Assembly: GCF_040548815.1 (NCBI RefSeq)
Contig: NZ_JBEPSM010000001.1
Span: forward strand, 2,418,001-2,482,000
From: Kaistia defluvii
GTDB taxonomy: Bacteria > Pseudomonadota > Alphaproteobacteria > Rhizobiales > Kaistiaceae
Length of the DNA: 64,000 bases
Reading direction: 5' to 3'
The notes beneath the pieces are model-generated. The model did not search any database. It was not told the origin of the DNA and saw nothing but the letters and a program-made list of their open reading frames with translations. Positions within the stretch are counted from its first letter, which is position 1; each line of letters starts with the position of its first letter. The position numbers and the translations under genes are program-made. Of this stretch, positions 1 through 9,112 are shown in pieces.

Positions 1-415
1 CCAGCCAGCCGTTGAACAGGCCAAAGAAGCCGGCGATCGTGATCGACAGAACGATGGCGAGCGCAATGCCGACATAGAGATTGGGCACCGGGAACAGCAT
101 GCCCTGGAAGACCTGCGGCGCGAAGGCGCCAGCGATCGCCATGATCGAGCCGACCGAGAGGTCGATGCCACCGGTGGCGATGACCATGGTCATGCCGACG
201 CCGACAATGACGATCACGCAGACCTGGGTGAGATTCACCGACAGCGTCTGCATGGTGGCGAAGTGGGGCGTGAAGATGAAGTTGAAGATGAGCAGCGCGA
301 CCAGTGCGGCGAGCGTGCCGACATGGCGTCGCGACAGCATGGACGCGATGCCGCCCCGCGGGCGCGAGCTGACACCCGGCACCGGCGAAGGCGCATTCTG
401 AATCGTGGAACTCAT
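1..415 (-). CDS. RbsC-like sugar ABC transporter permease, N-terminal part (cut by window edge)
   Basis: Inner-membrane permease of a ribose/xylose-type (CUT2) importer; about 138 residues are visible before the window edge removes the C-terminus. The translated N-terminus has a short polar segment, then hydrophobic helices, and the motif GGIDLSVGSIMA, which is typical of RbsC/XylH/AraH permeases. The ATG at 415 overlaps the stop of the upstream ATPase gene in a 4-base ATGA, so the two are translationally coupled. It is the last visible gene of the leftward binding protein-ATPase-permease operon. The substrate cannot be read from this fragment. Family assignment is secure. Confidence 0.93.
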   Translation of the reverse strand, partial: MSSTIQNAPSPVPGVSSRPRGGIASMLSRRHVGTLAALVALLIFNFIFTPHFATMQTLSVNLTQVCVIVIVGVGMTMVIATGGIDLSVGSIMAIAGAFAPQVFQGMLFPVPNLYVGIALAIVLSITIAGFFGLFNGWL

Positions 416-1941
416 GCGACTTCTCCATGCGCGTGGGCCATGGCCCCCATCACGGCGGGCTCGGTAATGGCCTCGCCGTCAAATTCTGCGGTCATCTTGC
501 CGTCCCGCAGCACGAAGACGCGATCCGAGCCTTCCACGATTTCTTCGATTTCCGACGAGATCATCAGCACGCCAAGTCCATCATCCGCGAGCTTGCGGAT
601 CAGCCGCTGGATCTCGGCCTTGGCGCCGACATCGATGCCGCGCGTCGGTTCGTCCAGGATCAGCAATTTCGGGTTCATGCAGAGCCAGCGCGCCAGCAGG
701 ACCTTCTGCTGGTTGCCGCCGGAGAGTTCGCGGATCTTCTGCTCGGGGCTCGAGCACTTGATGCCGATCTCCTTGATGAAGCGCAGCACGATCTCGCGCT
801 GCCGCGTCTCGTCGACGATGCCGGCGCGCGACAGAGCGGGCAGGAGCGCCAGCGTCAGGTTCTCGCGAACCGACATGCCGGGGATGATGCCCTCATGCTT
901 GCGATCCTCGGAGCAGAAGCCGATGCCGGCCTTGATGGCGTCGGCGGGCGCGGTGAATTCGGTCTCCTTGCCCTGCAGGCGGATGCTGCCCTTCTCGTGC
1001 GGATCGGCGCCAAAGATGGCGCGTGCCGTCTCGGTGCGGCCGGCGCCGAGCAAACCGGCCAGGCCGACGATCTCGCCACGACGGACGGATAGGCTCGCGT
1101 CGCTCACGCGGCGGCCGACGGCCAGATCCTGCACGGCAAGCAGTTCCTCGCCTATTGCGCGCGTTCCCTCGGTGAAGGCGGTCGCGCCGGCGCGGCGAAC
1201 CTCGGCTAGGTCGCGACCGAGCATCGTGGCGACAAGCTGCAGCTTGCTCATGTCGGCCATGGTCGAGACGGCGACGGTGCGCCCATCGCGCATGACGGTG
1301 ACGCGGTCGCAGACGGCATAGAGCTCATCGAGCTTGTGGCTGACGAAGACGACCGCGACGCGCTTGGCCTTGAGCCGGCGAATGGTTTCGAACAGGACGC
1401 CGACCTCGGTCTCGTCGAGCGAGGAAGTCGGTTCGTCCATGATGACCAGGCGCGCATCGAACGAAACGGCGCGGGCGATGGCGACCATCTGCTGGATCGC
1501 GGTGGAGAATTCGCCCAGCGGCCGGCGGACGTCGACATCGATGTCGAACTCGGCCAGCAGCTTCCGGGCGCCCGCCTGCATCGCGCGAAGGTCGAGCAGG
1601 CCCAGCCGCGTCTTGATCTCGCGTCCGAGATAGATGTTCTCGGTCACGGAGCGGAAGGGAATGAGATTGATTTCCTGGAAGATCGTCGAGATGCCGCCGC
1701 GCTGCGCCATTTCAGGCGACGTCGCGGCCCAGGGCGCGCCGTTGACCGTGATGGTGCCCGCGTCCTTGCGGCTGAAGCCGTTCAGGACCTTGATCATCGT
1801 GGACTTGCCGGCACCATTCTGGCCGATCAGGGCCATGACCTCGCCTTCGCGCACTTCCAGCGAAGCGTCGATCAGGGCAGGAATGTTGCCGAAGGACTTG
1901 TTGATGCCTTGCATCGACAGAAAAGGTTCTGCGGTAGCCAT
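412..1941 (-). CDS. RbsA-like sugar ABC transporter ATP-binding protein (two ATPase domains)
   Basis: Energises a CUT2-type sugar importer. The 509-residue protein has the expected two tandem ATPase domains. The first has Walker [10 protein letters not shown] (about residues 40-48), Walker B VIMDEPTS and an intact FVSHKLDEL switch region. The second has the degenerate Walker [10 protein letters not shown] that is normal for RbsA, signature [12 protein letters not shown] and Walker [13 protein letters not shown]. The frame is open further upstream, but the ATG at 1941 gives the family-like N-terminus [18 protein letters not shown], so I place the start there. It lies between the binding protein (113 bases upstream) and the permease (4-base overlap). 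Confidence 0.94.
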   Translation of the reverse strand: MATAEPFLSMQGINKSFGNIPALIDASLEVREGEVMALIGQNGAGKSTMIKVLNGFSRKDAGTITVNGAPWAATSPEMAQRGGISTIFQEINLIPFRSVTENIYLGREIKTRLGLLDLRAMQAGARKLLAEFDIDVDVRRPLGEFSTAIQQMVAIARAVSFDARLVIMDEPTSSLDETEVGVLFETIRRLKAKRVAVVFVSHKLDELYAVCDRVTVMRDGRTVAVSTMADMSKLQLVATMLGRDLAEVRRAGATAFTEGTRAIGEELLAVQDLAVGRRVSDASLSVRRGEIVGLAGLLGAGRTETARAIFGADPHEKGSIRLQGKETEFTAPADAIKAGIGFCSEDRKHEGIIPGMSVRENLTLALLPALSRAGIVDETRQREIVLRFIKEIGIKCSSPEQKIRELSGGNQQKVLLARWLCMNPKLLILDEPTRGIDVGAKAEIQRLIRKLADDGLGVLMISSEIEEIVEGSDRVFVLRDGKMTAEFDGEAITEPAVMGAMAHAHGEVA

Positions 1942-2054
1942 GGGCGACTCTGTCTCGAAGCTGACGACAGCCGAAACCGATCCGGCTACGGCTGTCGCGA
2001 GGAATGATCGAAGCTGAAGCAGAGCGGGCGCCCGAGGGCGCCCGCTGGCAAGGC

Positions 2055-3035
2055 TTAGTAAGCCTCGGGCAGGTAGGCCGCGATGTTTTCCTTGGTGAAA
2101 ACGCGGTCCTTGTTGACCAGGCGCGGCGCGACGGCCTCGCCCTTGCCATACTTGACCACGGCGTCGAAGGCAGCCGGACCGAAGTTCGGGTTGCACTCAA
2201 CCACCACGACCACCTTGCCGTCCTGAAGCGCCTGGGCGGCATCCTTGGTGCCGTCGATCGAAGCGATGATCAGGTCCTTGCCCGGAACCTTGCCGGCAGC
2301 TTCCATCGCAGCGATGGCGCCCATCGTCATCTCGTCATTGTGCGAATAGAGCGCCGTTGCCTCGGGATGCGCCTGATAGAGCGTCTCGAACACCTGGCGG
2401 CCCTTATCGCGGGCGAAATCGCCGGACTGGGATGCGATGACCTGCATGCCCGGATGGTCCTTGATGTAATCGGCGAAGCCCTTGGCGCGGTCATTGGCCG
2501 GCGAGGAGCCGACGGTGCCGACCAGCTCGATGATCTTGGCCTTGCCGTCCACGGCCTTGACCAGCGCCTCGGCGGCCAGACGGCCCTCCTCGACGAAGTC
2601 GGAGCCGATGAAGGCAACGTAGTCTTCGCCGCCCTTGGCGAGGCTCGGATCCACGCCACGGTCGATCAGGAAGAGCGGGATACCGGCCTTCTTGGCTTCC
2701 ATGACAGCGGGGATCAGCGGGCGCTCTTCGCGCGGGGCGAGCAGGATGACGTCGACCTTCTGGGCGATCATGGAGCGAACGTCAGCAACCTGCTTGGCGG
2801 CCGAGCCGGCGGCGTCGGTATAGACCAGCTGCCAGCCGCGCTTCTTGGCTTCGTCCTGCATGCTCTTGGTCTGCTGCAGGCGCCAGGGATTGTTGCTCTC
2901 GGTCTGGGCGAAGCCGATCTTGTAGGTGTCCTTTTCCTTCAGCTTCGGCATGTTGGCATAGGCCGGGCGCAGGCCAAAGGCACCCAGAGCGGCGCCACCG
3001 GCGGCGATCTGCAGCAACGAACGACGATTGATCAT
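2055..3035 (-). CDS. RbsB-like periplasmic sugar-binding protein
   Basis: Captures the substrate in the periplasm for the downstream RbsA/RbsC-like proteins. It is 326 residues long, the usual length for periplasmic binding protein type 1 (Peripla_BP_4). The N-terminus MINRRSLLQIAAGGAALG carries a twin arginine and a hydrophobic stretch ending near YANM, suggesting Tat rather than Sec export. The mature part starts with KIGFAQTESNNPWR and contains LIDRGVDPS and HNDEMTMGAIAAMEAAG, typical ligand-pocket segments of the ribose/galactose-binding group. It follows a GMC oxidoreductase gene in the same direction by 89 bases, so imported substrate and oxidation are probably co-regulated. Exact sugar or polyol unknown. 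Confidence 0.93.
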   Translation of the reverse strand: MINRRSLLQIAAGGAALGAFGLRPAYANMPKLKEKDTYKIGFAQTESNNPWRLQQTKSMQDEAKKRGWQLVYTDAAGSAAKQVADVRSMIAQKVDVILLAPREERPLIPAVMEAKKAGIPLFLIDRGVDPSLAKGGEDYVAFIGSDFVEEGRLAAEALVKAVDGKAKIIELVGTVGSSPANDRAKGFADYIKDHPGMQVIASQSGDFARDKGRQVFETLYQAHPEATALYSHNDEMTMGAIAAMEAAGKVPGKDLIIASIDGTKDAAQALQDGKVVVVVECNPNFGPAAFDAVVKYGKGEAVAPRLVNKDRVFTKENIAAYLPEAY

Positions 3036-3124
3036 ATTAACTTCCTCCCTCGGACCATGTTGAGCGGGGTCCGAAATCCGCGCTTGTCAATCCGGGGCTT
3101 TCTGCCAAAAGCCCCCTCCCCTAG

Positions 3125-4732
3125 TCAGGCCACGCCAGCGGCGTAGGCCTCACGTCCGCCGAGTATCATGTCTGCCCCTTTTTCGGCGATCATGATCGTC
3201 GCGGCGTTCGTATTCGCACTCACCATCTTCGGCATGATCGACGCATCGATCACGCGAAGCCCACCCAGCCCCCGCACCCGCAGCGCCGCATCCACGGCCG
3301 CCATCGGATCGGCGCCCATCTTGCAGGTGCCGACCGGATGATACTGCGTATGGGCGGATCGACGGACGTACTCGTCGATCTGAGCATCCGTCTTTACATC
3401 GGGTCCGGGTGAAACTTCAATTCCACGATACGGATCAAACGCCTTTTGCGCCAACACGTCACGACAGATTTTCACGCCTTCCCGGAGAACACGCACATCT
3501 TCTTCAGCTGCCAAATAATTTGGATCGATTTCAGGATGCCGGGTGGGGTCGTTCGACCGGATCAGGACGGTGCCCACGCTCTCCGGTCGCTGCACATTGA
3601 TCAGCGGCTGATAGCCATGCGACTTGTGCAAAGTGCGGCCATGCTCGCCATACATGATCATGATGAAGTGGTACTGGATATCCGGCGCAACCAGATCGGG
3701 CCGTGACTTCACGAAGCCGACCGCCTGGATGCCCGGATGCGCGATCGGGCCGTCCCGCGTCAGCGCGTAGCGCACCAGGGACTTGGCGATGTTGACCGGC
3801 TTCAACTCCTTCAGCAGCGAGATGGGCTGGGTGCATTCCTGCTGGATTTCGGTGGCCACGTGGTCGGACAGATTCTGCCCCACGCCTGGCAGGTCATGCA
3901 CGGCGCGGATGCCGACCGAACGCAGATGGTCGCCGTCGCCGACACCGGAAAGCTGCAGAAGCTGCGGCGAGTTGATGGCGCCGCCGGCGAGGATCACCTC
4001 GGCATCGGCGCGGATGACCTCCGTCCGGCCCTTGCGCACATATTCGACGCCGACGGCGCGTCCGCCCTCGATCAGGACCCGCGAGGCCAGCGCATGGGTG
4101 ATGACGCGCAGGTTCGGCCGCGTCAGCGCCGGCCGCAGATAGCAATAGGCCGTGCTGGCGCGTCGCCCCTTGGTGATGGTGCTGTCGAGCGGGCCGAAGC
4201 CTTCCTGGCTCGAGGCGTTCACGTCGGGATTGCGCGGATAGCCGGCCTGGACGCCCGCCTCCAACCAGGCGCGTGCCAGCGGATGAAACTCCTGCACCCG
4301 GGAGGTATGAAGCGGCCCGCCGCTGCCATGAAACTCGTCCTCGCCCAGTTCCCAGTTTTCGGCGCGTTTGAAATAGGGCAGCACGTCCGAATAGGACCAG
4401 CCGCGATTGCCCATCTGCGCCCAGCCGTCATAGTCGGACGCGTGGCCGCGGATATAAACCATGCCATTGACCGAACTGCTTCCGCCCAGCACCTTGCCGC
4501 GCGGCCATTGGAACGTGCGGCCATTGCAGTGCTTCTGCGGCACAGTCTGGTAACCCCAGTCGACGGCGCCCGACAGCATCAGCTGCCGGTAGCCGGCCGG
4601 CATATGGATGAACGGACTGCGATCGGGCCCGCCGGCCTCGAGCAGAACGACATTGATGGCGGGGTCTGCGCTCAAACGGTTGGCCAGGACACAGCCCGCC
4701 GAACCGGCGCCGACGATCACATAGTCGGTCAT
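3125..4732 (-). CDS. GMC-family FAD oxidoreductase (choline dehydrogenase-like), copy A
   Basis: Oxidises an alcohol to an aldehyde or ketone using FAD. The 535-residue protein starts with the Rossmann motif [18 protein letters not shown]. It has GMC signature 1 ([19 protein letters not shown]), signature 2 ([16 protein letters not shown]) and the catalytic-loop segment [10 protein letters not shown] with a downstream NTNAATI, so the His/Asn pair is intact. There is no signal peptide, so it is cytoplasmic. I chose the ATG at 4732, preceded by GAGGGAAGAG, over a GTG at 4747. It sits between MaoC copy A and the sugar-binding protein. A second GMC gene lies at 7430-9058, again directly after a MaoC gene. 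Confidence 0.92.
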   Translation of the reverse strand: MTDYVIVGAGSAGCVLANRLSADPAINVVLLEAGGPDRSPFIHMPAGYRQLMLSGAVDWGYQTVPQKHCNGRTFQWPRGKVLGGSSSVNGMVYIRGHASDYDGWAQMGNRGWSYSDVLPYFKRAENWELGEDEFHGSGGPLHTSRVQEFHPLARAWLEAGVQAGYPRNPDVNASSQEGFGPLDSTITKGRRASTAYCYLRPALTRPNLRVITHALASRVLIEGGRAVGVEYVRKGRTEVIRADAEVILAGGAINSPQLLQLSGVGDGDHLRSVGIRAVHDLPGVGQNLSDHVATEIQQECTQPISLLKELKPVNIAKSLVRYALTRDGPIAHPGIQAVGFVKSRPDLVAPDIQYHFIMIMYGEHGRTLHKSHGYQPLINVQRPESVGTVLIRSNDPTRHPEIDPNYLAAEEDVRVLREGVKICRDVLAQKAFDPYRGIEVSPGPDVKTDAQIDEYVRRSAHTQYHPVGTCKMGADPMAAVDAALRVRGLGGLRVIDASIMPKMVSANTNAATIMIAEKGADMILGGREAYAAGVA

Positions 4733-4805
4733 TGTCTCTTCCCTCACGCCTCCGCGACCGCCGCTGCAAACCAGGGGTGCCGCGTCTTGGAACTGGTGAA
4801 CGAGG

Positions 4806-5264
4806 CTAGGCGGCCTCGGTCTCGGCCACTTCGTTCTTGACCCACTTCAGGAGATGCTCGCCGACCGCGACCAGCACGCCCTTCTGGTTGTGCACCTCGA
4901 CCTGGGAGCGCGTCCGCCGGCGCTCCTCGTCGACTTCCTTGATGGTGTAGGTGACATTGACCGTGTCGCCGAAGAACACCGGGGCCAGGAAGCGCACGCG
5001 GTCATAGCCGAGCGACACCGGGGTGGAGTCGATCCCCTGCGACAGGCTGCGCTCGATCATCAGCGTCGAGGCAGTCGACATGAAGCCGATCGTCAGCGCG
5101 CCATGGGCGATGCGCTGCCCATAGATCGACTTCTTCATGAACTCGTCATTGACGTGGTTGCCGGAGAAATCGCCGGTGATGCCGGCATAGAGATAGACAT
5201 CGGCCTCGCCGACGGTCTTGGAGAAACGGACGGCGTCGCCGATCTCTGCATGCATGGACTTCAT
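4806..5264 (-). CDS. MaoC-family hot-dog dehydratase, copy A
   Basis: MaoC-like hydratase of 152 residues, expected to hydrate an enoyl-CoA or dehydrate a hydroxyacyl-CoA. The hydratase motif reads YAGITGDFSGNHVND, keeping the conserved Asp and His of R-hydratases. Further family segments are RIAHGALTIGFMSTAS and TPVSLGYDRVRFLAPVFFGD. It is cytoplasmic and single-domain. The protein is clearly paralogous to MaoC copy B at 6938-7369: the stretch around PVSLGYDR(V/I)RFL and the ending GEH(L/I)LKWV are shared. It lies between the CoA-transferase gene (22 bases upstream) and GMC copy A, which points to a CoA-ester intermediate in the pathway. Confidence 0.91.
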   Translation of the reverse strand: MKSMHAEIGDAVRFSKTVGEADVYLYAGITGDFSGNHVNDEFMKKSIYGQRIAHGALTIGFMSTASTLMIERSLSQGIDSTPVSLGYDRVRFLAPVFFGDTVNVTYTIKEVDEERRRTRSQVEVHNQKGVLVAVGEHLLKWVKNEVAETEAA

Positions 5265-5286
5265 GGTGATGGCCTATCCTTTGGGA

Positions 5287-6513
5287 TCATTGCGCCGCGA
5301 CGAGCGACGGGGCGGTTTCGTGAGCCTGTTCGCCGCCCACCACGCCGCCTTGGAAAAGTGCCTTGACGCCCGCCTCGTCATAGCCGAGCTCGGCCAGGAT
5401 CTCGGCAGTCTGGGCGCCCAGCTTCTGGGGCGGCAGCCGGACACCAGGCGCTTCCCCGTCATAGCGGACCGGATGGGTCACCAGGGTGATCGGCGAGCCG
5501 GTCGCCCCCGGGACGGTGACGAAATTGCCGTTGTGGACCACCTGCGGGTCCTCGGCGAGATGGGTGTAGTCGTTGACTTGGGAGTGCCAGATCCCGCGTT
5601 CGGCCAGGATGACGCTCCATTCCGCCGTGCTGCGCTTCTTCAGCGCCCTGGCGATGCCGGCCGCCGCTTCCTGCCGCCGCTCATAGGCCTGGCTGTTGGG
5701 GATGCGCTCCGCCTCGGGAATCTCGATCGCCTCGGAAATCGCCTCGAGGGTCCCGAGCGAAATCGCGATGAAGCTGTCTTGGGTGGAATAGATCCCGTAG
5801 GGGGCGCCGTAGTACCAGCCCGAGAGACGGCCGGTCTGGCGCACATCGTCGTCGCGCGCCCCATTGAGGAAGCAGACCAGCGATTCCATCTGTAGATCGA
5901 GCGCGGCGCTGAGCAGGCTGACATCGACGCGGCCGCCCTCCCCGGAACGCTCGCGCCGCAGCAGGGCCGCCAGAATGCCGGCGGCGAACAGCGCCGCGCC
6001 ATGGTGATCCACCACCGAAACGCCGACGGCGCGCGGTCCATCGTCCTGCGTTCCCGTGATCGCGGCGAGACCCGACATTGCCTGGACGATCAGATCCTGG
6101 CCGGGGCGCTTGGCATAAGGGCCATCCGGTCCAAAGCCGGACGCGGCCGCATAGATGATGCCCGGATTGACCTTGCGGATATCCTCGAAGCCGAGGCCGA
6201 GCTTGGCCATGACGCCGGGGCGGTAGTTCTCCGCCACGACATCGGCGCTCTCGACGAGCTTCTTGGCCACCGCCAGCCCTTCCGGGCTCTTCAGGTCCAG
6301 CGCCAGGCTGCGCTTGTTCCGGTTGCCGGTCAGCTGGAGCATGGTCTGGCCGTCCAGGAAGCGGTTGGCGCCGCCCCATTTGCGCTGGAACGCGCCCTCC
6401 ACGGGCTCGATCGCAATGACGTCAGCCCCGAGATCCGCCAGGAACTGGATTCCGACCGGCCCCATCAGGAAATGGTTGAAACTAACGATCCGGATACCTT
6501 CGAGATGGCGCAC
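5287..6513 (-). CDS. CaiB/BaiF (class III) CoA-transferase
   Basis: Transfers CoA between carboxylic acids; here probably activates the acid made by the oxidoreductases of this locus. The frame is open to 6714, but the family N-terminus (RHLEGIRIVSFNHFLMGPVG) begins at a GTG at 6513 preceded by GGAGG four bases upstream, giving 408 residues, the usual family length. Family segments seen are LADLGADVIAIEPVEG, NRNKRSLALDLKSPEG, AENYRPGVMAKLGLG and PGQDLIVQAMSG, whose Asp matches the catalytic Asp of formyl-CoA transferases. It is the first gene of the leftward operon; its promoter region holds two LacI-type operators. Confidence 0.92.
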   Translation of the reverse strand: MRHLEGIRIVSFNHFLMGPVGIQFLADLGADVIAIEPVEGAFQRKWGGANRFLDGQTMLQLTGNRNKRSLALDLKSPEGLAVAKKLVESADVVAENYRPGVMAKLGLGFEDIRKVNPGIIYAAASGFGPDGPYAKRPGQDLIVQAMSGLAAITGTQDDGPRAVGVSVVDHHGAALFAAGILAALLRRERSGEGGRVDVSLLSAALDLQMESLVCFLNGARDDDVRQTGRLSGWYYGAPYGIYSTQDSFIAISLGTLEAISEAIEIPEAERIPNSQAYERRQEAAAGIARALKKRSTAEWSVILAERGIWHSQVNDYTHLAEDPQVVHNGNFVTVPGATGSPITLVTHPVRYDGEAPGVRLPPQKLGAQTAEILAELGYDEAGVKALFQGGVVGGEQAHETAPSLVAAQ

Positions 6514-6536
6514 GGCCCCTCCAATGAAACGAGTTC

Positions 6537-6550
6537 TGAAAGCGATTTCA
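6537..6550. promoter_or_regulatory. Putative LacI-family operator 1 (imperfect)
   Basis: TGAAAGCGATTTCA, a 14-base near-palindrome with the central CG typical of LacI/GalR-family operators; 12 of 14 positions are self-complementary. It lies 24 bases upstream of the CoA-transferase GTG, where a bound repressor would block the leftward operon. It matches the perfect copy at 12551-12564 at 13 of 14 positions. The regulator gene is not in the window. Confidence 0.6.
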
Positions 6551-6744
6551 TTTGGGCTTATCGCATGTTTCAGGGCTTGGCAATGGGGCCGTGCGAGCGC
6601 CCTGTTCGGTGTGAACCGGACGATACTCGCCAAATTCTCCACGTATTGCCTTATATTTTTGGCGATCGGCAAGGCTGACCGCGAACTGATGCCGCCCAAA
6701 GACACCCATTGCACGGCGCTTCAAAAGGCTATAGCATTCAAAAA

Positions 6745-6758
6745 TGTAAGCGCTTTCA
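6745..6758. promoter_or_regulatory. Putative LacI-family operator 2
   Basis: TGTAAGCGCTTTCA, one base different from the perfect palindrome TGAAAGCGCTTTCA. It sits in the divergent region between the CoA-transferase and MaoC copy B, about 180 bases before the latter. Its centre is 208 bases from operator 1, close to a whole number of helical turns, so DNA looping between the two is possible. Confidence 0.68.
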
Positions 6759-6937
6759 TTCCCACTTTCAGGAGAATGAAACAGGAGCGACTTTCTTGCC
6801 ATGCGCGGCGGCGCTGCCGGCATCGCGGCGATCCATCCCCTTGAAGCGGCTCGCTGTTCCGGCCGCACGGGGATTACCGACTAGCCCGGACTGTCCCTTG
6901 TGCGGACCGGCAATGCAGTGCCCGGAGGATACCAAGC

Positions 6938-7369
6938 GTGACGGATTTCTATCTGAATGTGGGTGACTCGGTGACGCTGGAGCGCGAAGTCAGCGAAGCT
7001 GTCGTCAACGCCTTCGCGGAGGTCAGCGGCGACCATTCGCCCAACCATGTCGACGAAGCCGCCATGTCGGCCTCGGCCTATGAAGGCCGCATCGCCCACG
7101 GCGCGCTGATCATCGCCTTCATGTCGACCTGTTCCACGATGATCGTCGAGCGGGTGCCGGATGTCCGCGCCACCGAGACCCCGGTTTCGCTCGGCTACGA
7201 CCGGATCCGCTTCCTGAAGCCCGTTTTTATCGGCGACACCGTGCGGCTGCGCTATGCCGTCCGCGAAATCGACACCGAGCGCCGCCGTGCCCGTTCCGAA
7301 ATCTCCGTCACCAACCAGAACGACGAGACCGTCTGCATCGGCGAACACATCCTGAAATGGGTGAGCTGA
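6938..7369 (+). CDS. MaoC-family hot-dog dehydratase, copy B
   Basis: Second MaoC-type hydratase of the locus, 143 residues, first gene of the rightward operon. The start is a GTG at 6938 preceded by CCGGAGGAT at good spacing. The motif FAEVSGDHSPNHVDE keeps the conserved Asp and His. RIAHGALIIAFMSTCSTM and TPVSLGYDRIRFLKPVF match copy A nearly residue for residue, while the N-terminal third differs more. The two copies stand on opposite sides of the shared promoter region, each followed by a GMC oxidoreductase, so an inverted duplication of a maoC-GMC pair is likely. They may act on different intermediates or form a heteromer. Confidence 0.91.
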   Translation: MTDFYLNVGDSVTLEREVSEAVVNAFAEVSGDHSPNHVDEAAMSASAYEGRIAHGALIIAFMSTCSTMIVERVPDVRATETPVSLGYDRIRFLKPVFIGDTVRLRYAVREIDTERRRARSEISVTNQNDETVCIGEHILKWVS

Positions 7370-7429
7370 CCAGCTGCCCGGGCGCCAATGCCGTACCGGG
7401 CAAATCAGAGAAAATATGGGAGGACAGCC

Positions 7430-9058
7430 ATGTATGATTTCATCGTCGTGGGAGGCGGATCCGCTGGCTCCGCGCTCGCAACCCGACTGTCGGAAGATCC
7501 CGACGCCAAGGTGCTGCTGCTGGAGGCGGGCCCGCGCGACTGGAACCCGTACATCCATATGCCGGTCGGCTTCTACAAGACGACAAAGGGACCGCTGACC
7601 TGGCGCTACGAACTGGCGCCGCAGCAGCACCAGGGCGGCATCACCCCGCTCTATCCGCAGGCCCGCGTTCTGGGCGGCGGCTCATCGATCAACGCCCAGG
7701 TCTATATTCGCGGCAATGCCGAGGACTATGACAACTGGGAAGAGATGGGCTGCCCCGGCTGGGCCTATCGCGACGTGCTGCCCTATTTCCGGCGCGCCGA
7801 GAGCAACGAGAAATATTCAGCACCCTTTCACGGCATTGACGGCCCGCTCAGCGTCGTCGACCAGCGCCATCCGCACAAGCTCAGCAAGGCGTTTGTCCAG
7901 GCCTGCCAGGAATACGGCATGCCCTATAATGCCGACTTCAACGGCGCGACCCAGCCCGGCACCGGTCTCTACCAGACCACCAACCGCGACGGCCGCCGCT
8001 GCAGCGCCGCCGTGGCCTATCTGCGCTCGGCCAGCAACCGTCCCAACCTGACGGTCCGCACAGGCGTGCTGGCGAAGCGCGTTGTCATCGAGAACAACCG
8101 CGCCGTCGGTGTCGAGCTGATCAAGGGCAACGGCACGGTGATCGAGCGCGCCTCGCGCGAGGTGATCGTTTCGGCCGGCGCGATCGGCTCGCCCAAGCTG
8201 CTGATGCTCTCGGGCGTCGGCCCCTCGGCGCATCTGAAGAGCCACGGCATCCGCACGCTGGTCGATCTGCCCGGCGTCGGCGAGAACCTGCACGACCATC
8301 TCGACGTGTTCATGATGTACAACGTCAAGAACGTCGACAGCTACGACGTCTACAAGAAGGCGACCCGGAAGATCATGCCGGCGATCCAGTATGCGCTGTT
8401 CCGCAATGGTCCGATCGCCGGGACGATCGTCGAGGGCGGCGCCTTCTGCAAGAGCGATCCGAGCCTGGACGCGCCGGATCTGCAGTACCATTTCCTGCCC
8501 GGCACCGGCGTCGAGGAAGTCAACGACACCGACGCCACCATCACCGGCAACGGCTGCACGCTGAACGGCTACTTCATGCATCCGCGCGCACGTGGCGCCG
8601 TGACGCTGCGCAGCAGCGATCCGCGTGTCGCGCCCTCGATCGACCCGAATTTCCTCGGCGATCCCTACGACGTCGAGCGCACGATCGATTGCGTCAAGGT
8701 CGGCCAGGAGATCATGGCGCAGCCCGCCATGTCCCGCTTCGCCACCGACGAATTCATGCCGGGTCCGAAGTGCCGCAGCCGGGCCGAATACGAGGCCTAT
8801 ATCCGTGAGCGTGCGCGGTCCGGCTATCACCCGGTCGGCACCTGCAAGATGGGCCAGGACGAGATGGCCGTGGTCGACACCGAGTTGCGGGTGCGCGGCG
8901 TGGACGGCCTTCGGGTCGCGGACGCTTCGATCATGCCGCGCCTGGTCTCGGGCAACACCAACGCCCCCAGCATCATGATCGGCGAGCGCGCCTCGGACTT
9001 CATTCGCGGCAATCGCGTCGGTCTCGGCAACGCCGCATCGCTCCAGCGGGCTGGCTGA
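7430..9058 (+). CDS. GMC-family FAD oxidoreductase, copy B
   Basis: Flavin-dependent alcohol dehydrogenase/oxidase of 542 residues. The ATG at 7430 is preceded by GGGAGGA; the frame is open upstream but without ribosome-binding support. FAD-binding motif DFIVVGGGSAGSALATRL, signature 1 ARVLGGGSSINAQVYIRG, signature 2 SAGAIGSPKLLMLSGVG, catalytic region [10 protein letters not shown] and NTNAPSIMIGERAS are all intact. It follows MaoC copy B by 60 bases and precedes an aldehyde dehydrogenase, the natural partner for the aldehyde product. It shares the general GMC architecture with copy A but is clearly diverged, so the two copies are not recent identical duplicates. Confidence 0.92.
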   Translation: MYDFIVVGGGSAGSALATRLSEDPDAKVLLLEAGPRDWNPYIHMPVGFYKTTKGPLTWRYELAPQQHQGGITPLYPQARVLGGGSSINAQVYIRGNAEDYDNWEEMGCPGWAYRDVLPYFRRAESNEKYSAPFHGIDGPLSVVDQRHPHKLSKAFVQACQEYGMPYNADFNGATQPGTGLYQTTNRDGRRCSAAVAYLRSASNRPNLTVRTGVLAKRVVIENNRAVGVELIKGNGTVIERASREVIVSAGAIGSPKLLMLSGVGPSAHLKSHGIRTLVDLPGVGENLHDHLDVFMMYNVKNVDSYDVYKKATRKIMPAIQYALFRNGPIAGTIVEGGAFCKSDPSLDAPDLQYHFLPGTGVEEVNDTDATITGNGCTLNGYFMHPRARGAVTLRSSDPRVAPSIDPNFLGDPYDVERTIDCVKVGQEIMAQPAMSRFATDEFMPGPKCRSRAEYEAYIRERARSGYHPVGTCKMGQDEMAVVDTELRVRGVDGLRVADASIMPRLVSGNTNAPSIMIGERASDFIRGNRVGLGNAASLQRAG

Positions 9059-9112
9059 ACCAGAATCCGCTTCCAACACTGTATGAACCGCCTGCATCGA
9101 AGGAATGACGCC

